Origin: Xanthobacteraceae bacterium
Lineage (GTDB): Bacteria > Pseudomonadota > Alphaproteobacteria > Rhizobiales > Xanthobacteraceae
Direction: 5' to 3'
DNA: 7,748 bases
Assembly: GCA_030043175.1 (NCBI GenBank)
Contig: JASHYD010000918.1
Coordinates: 1-7,748 of the forward strand
This document shows, piece by piece, positions 5,323-7,748 of the stretch. The notes below the pieces were generated by a model. The model was not told where the DNA came from and did no database searches. It was given only the letters and a program-made list of their open reading frames with translations. Position 1 is the stretch's first letter. Each line of letters begins with the position of its first letter. The translations under genes were made by a program, and so were the position numbers.

Positions 5323-5709
5323 TCAGTTCGGATTGGCGTCCTGCCGCTGAGGCAGGCAGTCGTAGCATTTGCGTTGATAGCTAACGGGCAGCTGCGGGCC
5401 GGACATCGCCGGCTGCACCGCGCGGGCATACGGGCCGGGGCTGTATGGCCCGGTGGGGGCGTATGGCTCGGGACCGTATGGCTCGGGACCGTACGGCCCG
5501 GAGGGGCCGTATGGCCCGGGGCCGTATGGCCTGGGACCGTATGACCTGGGACCGTATGGCTCGGGACCGTATGGCCCGGGACCGTACGGCCCGGGACCGT
5601 ATGGCTCGGAACCGTATGGCTCGGAACCGTATGGCTCGGGACCGTATGGCCTGGGGCCGGCGCAGGAGATGAGAATGATCATCAGACAAATTGCGGTAAA
5701 TAGCTTCAT
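5323..5709 (-). CDS. Pro-Tyr-Gly repeat lipoprotein
   Basis: A 128-residue predicted lipoprotein. The signal is short (MKLFTAICLMIILIS) with a lipobox LIS|C, so Cys16 would be acylated. From about residue 20 to 95 the protein consists of some 15 five-residue units of the form PYG(P/S)(G/E/R), giving a proline-, tyrosine- and glycine-rich, probably extended chain that could span the periplasm or display tyrosines. The C-terminus is different and looks conserved in kind: VSYQRKCYDCLPQ near 108-120, with a Cys pair. AAAAGGA stands 6 nt before the ATG at 5709. A 14-bp palindrome lies upstream at 5740-5753. Function unknown. The repeats make copy-number change likely. Confidence 0.72.
   Translation of the reverse strand: MKLFTAICLMIILISCAGPRPYGPEPYGSEPYGSEPYGPGPYGPGPYGPEPYGPRSYGPRPYGPGPYGPSGPYGPEPYGPEPYAPTGPYSPGPYARAVQPAMSGPQLPVSYQRKCYDCLPQRQDANPN
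5426..5656 (-). repeat. 15-bp coding tandem repeat encoding PYG units
   Basis: About 15 copies of a 15-bp unit (plus-strand consensus GGACCGTATGGCTCG, with the last bases varying between CTCG, CCCG and CCTG). Two copies carry an extra codon, so spacing is 18 bp at 5441-5459 and 5489-5507. The CCGTATGG core is close to its own reverse complement, so Pro-Tyr-Gly is encoded in one frame of each strand. Confidence 0.9.
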
Positions 5710-5739
5710 GATTGGTCCTTTTCAGGTGGTGGCGACGCC

Positions 5740-5753
5740 GTCCATCAATGGAC
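5740..5753. promoter_or_regulatory. Palindrome upstream of the repeat lipoprotein gene
   Basis: GTCCAT-CA-ATGGAC is a perfect 6-bp inverted repeat about the CA centre, 31 nt before the minus-strand ATG at 5709. Its size and position fit an operator in the leader or promoter of the lipoprotein gene. No regulator was identified and no good -35/-10 pair stands out. Confidence 0.3.
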
Positions 5754-5859
5754 CTGATTGCTTAATCGTCCGTCTCCTCCCACACCGTTAAGCGGCCGCC
5801 GACCCGCAGCGCCCGGGAGTCGATCAACAGACCTACGGGCGAATAAGCACGCCTGCTCG

Positions 5860-5880
5860 CCGCCGCTGGCGTGGCGGCGG
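5860..5880 (-). other. Hairpin downstream of tnpB relic (possible element end or omega-RNA part)
   Basis: A perfect 7-bp stem CCGCCGC/GCGGCGG with a 7-nt loop lies about 80 nt past the TnpB stop on minus. IS200/IS605-family elements carry hairpins near their right ends, and the guide RNA (omega-RNA) of TnpB overlaps the 3' end of tnpB and that end. Position and structure fit, but the GC-rich stem could be coincidence and no cleavage motif was identified. Confidence 0.3.
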
Positions 5881-5958
5881 GCTCCTCGCCATCACGCGCA
5901 AACACGACCAGCAAGGCGACGAGTTCACGCTTCACGTCGACTGGTCAGTTCCCCGTCA

Positions 5959-6344
5959 TCATCTCGGCGAAAAGCTGGCTTCGGCGGTCGTGCTCGGTGC
6001 GGCCTGAGTGGCGTCCTCACCATCCAACCTGGCGACGTGGATGGAGCTTCCTTCTGCAAGCGTCTGACGTCCCAGACGGAGAATGTTAATCGCGGCGTTA
6101 ACGTCGCGATCATGAACAGCGCCGCACTCGTCACACGTCCATTCTCTTATTTCGAGACCCTTTCGGGCTGCCGACGCATCCGCATTCGCAACAGGTCTGA
6201 GTGCTCAGGGCGCTCGGAGGTATCCACAAACGTCGCCACGCGCGCAATCGCCTTATACCGCAGCATGTTGCGAGACATCCCAATGCTGGCATCAGCCGAC
6301 GACTTGCCGTTCGTTGCCTGAAGCCAGCGGCCGGATGATTGCAA
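5959..6344 (-). pseudogene. TnpB (IS200/IS605 family), frameshifted C-terminal relic
   Basis: Reading minus, three pieces in successive frames rebuild the end of a TnpB RNA-guided nuclease: SSADASIGMSRNMLRYKAIA then VDTSER; STQTCCECGCVGSPKG; and REWTCDECGAVHDRDVNAA followed by INILRLGRQTLAEG to a TGA at 5961-5959. Both halves of the zinc ribbon (C-x2-C twice) and the RuvC-III motif DRDVNAA (6091-6111) are present. The RuvC-I Asp and RuvC-II Glu lie in the missing upstream part. The frames are joined by one extra base in a CCC run (complement of 6208-6210) and one in a GGG run (complement of 6158-6160). Homology begins near 6344 without a start codon. The piece is non-functional as a nuclease. 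Its TnpA partner is absent. Confidence 0.87.
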
Positions 6345-6479
6345 CGCCCGGCCGCGTCATAATCGACCCGGGATCCCGCTCTCTTCGTGTGTTGAAAACC
6401 GTTCGGCGAGTCGTTCGAGACTCGTGGCACGGTCATGCGCACACGCCCCCAAGGTGCGCGAGCATATTCGAGGCGTTAT

Positions 6480-6616
6480 CAGAACACGGCCGCGCTCGGA
6501 CCCGCCATCGGCCGTAAGCTGCGGGCGATGTATTCCGACACCATCGCCTAAGGTGTGGCGGCACATTTCACCGCCATCTGCGCCGGCTGGATGAGCCTGG
6601 GGCCCCCTCGAAATGA
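6480..6616 (+). pseudogene. NepR-like anti-sigma factor relic
   Basis: The frame reads AIGRKLRAMYSDTIA, then a TAA at 6549-6551, then GVAAHFTAI. After a single-base deletion near 6578 it continues LRRLDEPGAPSK to a TGA at 6614-6616. This matches the core of NepR, the small anti-sigma factor that binds the stress sigma factor EcfG and is released by PhyR in alphaproteobacteria: IGxxLRxxYDxxxxEGVPxRF followed by LLRxLD. The stop looks like a GAA-to-TAA change in place of the family Glu or Gln. No credible start codon or upstream part is seen before 6480, and neither phyR nor ecfG is nearby. The relic is therefore probably a degraded extra copy, not the main stress-response gene. Confidence 0.7.
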
Positions 6617-6764
6617 CGCGGGCAACCGGGTTGAACAGATTACGGCTGATGCCGATCAAAGGCGGCAAATCGCTCCGGCCCTGTTCGGCGATGATGCCGG
6701 CACACATCGCCCGCAGCTCACACCCCGTTGCACGCCTCGTGCGTGGCCCACGGGTTGCGCGAAC

Positions 6765-7028
6765 TCACTGCGAAAGCCAGCTCTTCCTTTCTCGTACCAG
6801 CGCCGCTATTGCAGGAAGAATGACAATCAGAGGCATAAGTGAGATGCTCATGGGGGGAGGATGGTCCTCGCCCGTCCCCATGATCATAAGCCCGACACTC
6901 ACCAAGCTCGGAATTAAGATTGCGACTACGAGCCCTAATCCCCAGCGTAGCAGACGCTTTTTCTGATTTTCCTGTTGCTGCTGCTGAATGAACGTCGCAA
7001 TTTCGGCTTCCATTTGTGCCGGCGTCAT
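6765..7028 (-). CDS. Small two-helix inner-membrane protein
   Basis: An 87-residue protein of no family I can name. Residues 1-26 are soluble with a run of five glutamines (15-19) followed by KKR. Hydrophobic segments at about 27-51 (LLRWGLGLVVAILIPSLV onward) and 60-79 (MSISLMPLIVILPAIAALV) should cross the membrane, linked by a short acidic loop GTGEDHPPP. The tail is basic (RERKSW). By the positive-inside rule both ends would be cytoplasmic. The ATG at 7028 has GGGAG 8 nt upstream; an ATG at 7061 lacks a ribosome-binding sequence. Its upstream and downstream neighbours are a gene-poor stretch and the nepR relic, so no operon context helps. Confidence 0.65.
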   Translation of the reverse strand: MTPAQMEAEIATFIQQQQQENQKKRLLRWGLGLVVAILIPSLVSVGLMIMGTGEDHPPPMSISLMPLIVILPAIAALVRERKSWLSQ

Positions 7029-7458
7029 TGTCGCGTCTCCCTGTGCCGCGTGGGCGAGCATCGTTATGTGATGTGTCGCTATTGCCGGGCTTAAGGTTCA
7101 ACGTGCGTATCCCTGCCGGACGACTTTCTGTACGACCCTTTGCTGGCCGAAACCGAAGCATTCCGGGCTGATGCGCGTGGCTGAGGCAAAGGAGCCCCGC
7201 AAGAGAGGCGCCGCAGCGATGGAGCTCGACCGGCGCCGATGGCTGTGAAGGCTGGTGTGGATGCCGAGCAGCGCGACTGTAATGAAAATCCAGTTCATTG
7301 CCGTGCCGAACAGAAGAAAGAACTTTGCATCGGCGATTTTGCAAATCTCTCCAAACAACCTGCGGTAGTTAGGCTTATAGATCCTAGGTTTTCTCGCCGG
7401 CTCTTTACATCCCTCCGCTTGATTCAGCGGGCACCCGATTGACTCCCAATATCAATAT
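7029..7458. other. Gene-poor stretch before the imuA relic
   Basis: No confident gene. A minus-strand frame at 7098-7358 (86 codons from a TTG, or 66 from an ATG at 7298) begins with a hydrophobic NWIFITVALLGI segment and continues basic, but lacks a good ribosome-binding sequence and any family I know. It is best treated as a possible relic. Confidence 0.35.
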
Positions 7459-7473
7459 GAACAAATAGGGAAC
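7459..7473 (+). promoter_or_regulatory. LexA (SOS) box
   Basis: GAAC at 7459-7462, seven bases, GAAC at 7470-7473. GAAC-N7-GAAC (equivalently GTTC-N7-GTTC) is the direct-repeat LexA operator of alphaproteobacteria. It lies 31 nt before the ATG of the imuA relic, a gene family that is LexA-controlled in this class. TTGACT at 7439-7444 could be the -35 of the promoter it would block. Confidence 0.85.
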
Positions 7474-7504
7474 ATGGGGACACCAAAAGCAATTGTAGCA
7501 GGGC

Positions 7505-7624
7505 ATGAATACCTCTTTTCCCATTGCCGTTGTCGAGGCGCTTCGTAAGCGCATTCGGTGTCTCGAGGGCGGGACAAGGCATCGGAAGGCGCTGTTGCCG
7601 TTCGGCATCAAGGCCAACGATGAG
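7505..7624 (+). pseudogene. imuA: imuA 5' remnant (SOS mutagenesis protein)
   Basis: Forty codons from the ATG at 7505 match the N-terminus of alphaproteobacterial ImuA: IAVVEALRKRIRCLEGG at 7-23, then ALLPFGIKANDE at 29-40. ImuA is a RecA-like accessory protein that works with ImuB and DnaE2 (ImuC) in error-prone lesion bypass. After codon 40, where the family continues with a LPGGGL-type segment, the frame switches to unrelated residues (LRTRRGTPSPEF) encoded by a palindromic intergenic repeat, and stays open to the window end. The gene is therefore cut after about 15 percent of its normal length. The LexA box upstream is intact, so a short SOS-induced transcript may persist. AGGG just before the ATG is a poorly spaced ribosome-binding sequence. 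Confidence 0.8.
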
Positions 7625-7645
7625 CTCAGAACTCGCCGCGGCACC

Positions 7646-7712
7646 CCCTCACCCGAATTTTGCAACGAGCGCGCAAATTCCGAGCTCTCCCCGCAAGCGG
7701 GAAAGGTGAGGG
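7646..7712. repeat. Palindromic intergenic repeat, degenerate copy
   Basis: The outer arms CCCTCACC (7646-7653) and GGTGAGGG (7705-7712) are exact inverse complements. Inside are a second inverted pair (GAATTTTGC 7655-7663 with GCAAATTC 7673-7680, one base different) and a CCCG-CAAG-CGGG hairpin (7690-7701). The pattern CCTCACCC...CTCTCCCCGCAAGCGGG resembles the dispersed intergenic repeat of Bradyrhizobium and relatives (recollection). A partial similar sequence, CCCGCAAGGTGGAG, occurs at the window end. The repeat sits where imuA homology ends. Confidence 0.7.
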
Positions 7713-7748
7713 CCGCGGCCAGATGGTTACCCTTCCCGCAAGGTGGAG

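Noticed and set aside
5445..5672. Plus-strand frames of MARDRMARDR or GPYGSGPYG repeats as genes
   Set aside because: They are antisense readings of the 15-bp array; the minus frame alone has a lipobox, a ribosome-binding site and a non-repeat C-terminus.
6361..6375. CCCGGGATCC-like string suggesting cloning-vector polylinker
   Set aside because: The surrounding sequence is not vector and a similar GGATCCCGGG string occurs naturally at about 2469; coincidence in GC-rich DNA.
6407..6424. Inverted repeat CGAGTC-GTTCGA-GACTCG
   Set aside because: A 6-bp stem between two relics with no gene or motif to attach it to; too short to interpret.
7098..7358. Minus-strand 86-codon frame with a hydrophobic NWIFITVALLGI start
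   Set aside because: TTG start or unsupported ATG, no ribosome-binding sequence, no family, and a composition change halfway; left as a possible relic within the gene-poor stretch.

Overview
The window looks like an accessory, decay-rich stretch of a Bradyrhizobium-type alphaproteobacterium (Rhizobiales). This rests on recognisable family sequences rather than a database search: a PadR/membrane-protein pair, small tautomerases, a GFA protein, a NepR-like relic, an imuA start behind an alphaproteobacterial GAAC-N7-GAAC LexA site, and IS110 and TnpB remnants of the kind common in that group. Most intact genes lie on the minus strand, and intact small genes alternate with broken ones.

Layout. 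Positions 1-25 (minus) are the first codons of an IS110-family transposase running off the left edge. Behind them lies a non-coding end rich in repeats and hairpins. Positions 599-2335 hold four minus-strand genes in this transcription order: a 64-residue 4-oxalocrotonate-tautomerase-like protein, a second tautomerase carrying a Tat signal, a PadR regulator, and a four-helix membrane protein whose GTG start overlaps the PadR stop by 4 nt. Positions 2336-3028 hold no gene but contain a 148-bp inverted-repeat structure. A GFA-type zinc protein follows on plus (3029-3442), then two small secreted proteins on opposite strands (3649-3831 plus, 4025-4207 minus).

The right half is relic-dense. A MORN-repeat gene (4293-4724, minus) has lost its start where an IS110 internal fragment (4733-4954, plus) abuts it. 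A lipoprotein made of Pro-Tyr-Gly repeats (5323-5709, minus) is followed 5 nt later by a small basic ORF. Next come a frameshifted C-terminal TnpB relic (5959-6344, minus), a NepR-like anti-sigma-factor relic with an in-frame stop and a frameshift (6480-6616, plus), and a small two-helix membrane protein (6765-7028, minus). At the right edge are a LexA operator and the first 40 codons of imuA, which then lose homology next to a palindromic intergenic repeat.

How the parts work together. The only cluster that reads as a functional unit is 599-2335: a PadR sensor-regulator with its coupled membrane partner, possibly co-regulated with two tautomerases. The rest appears to be independent small envelope or secreted proteins separated by scars of insertion and deletion. 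I see no complete new defence or mobile system. The most informative items are the candidate IS110 bridge-RNA region, the exported tautomerase with a non-terminal proline, the PYG-repeat lipoprotein, and the imuA and nepR relics.
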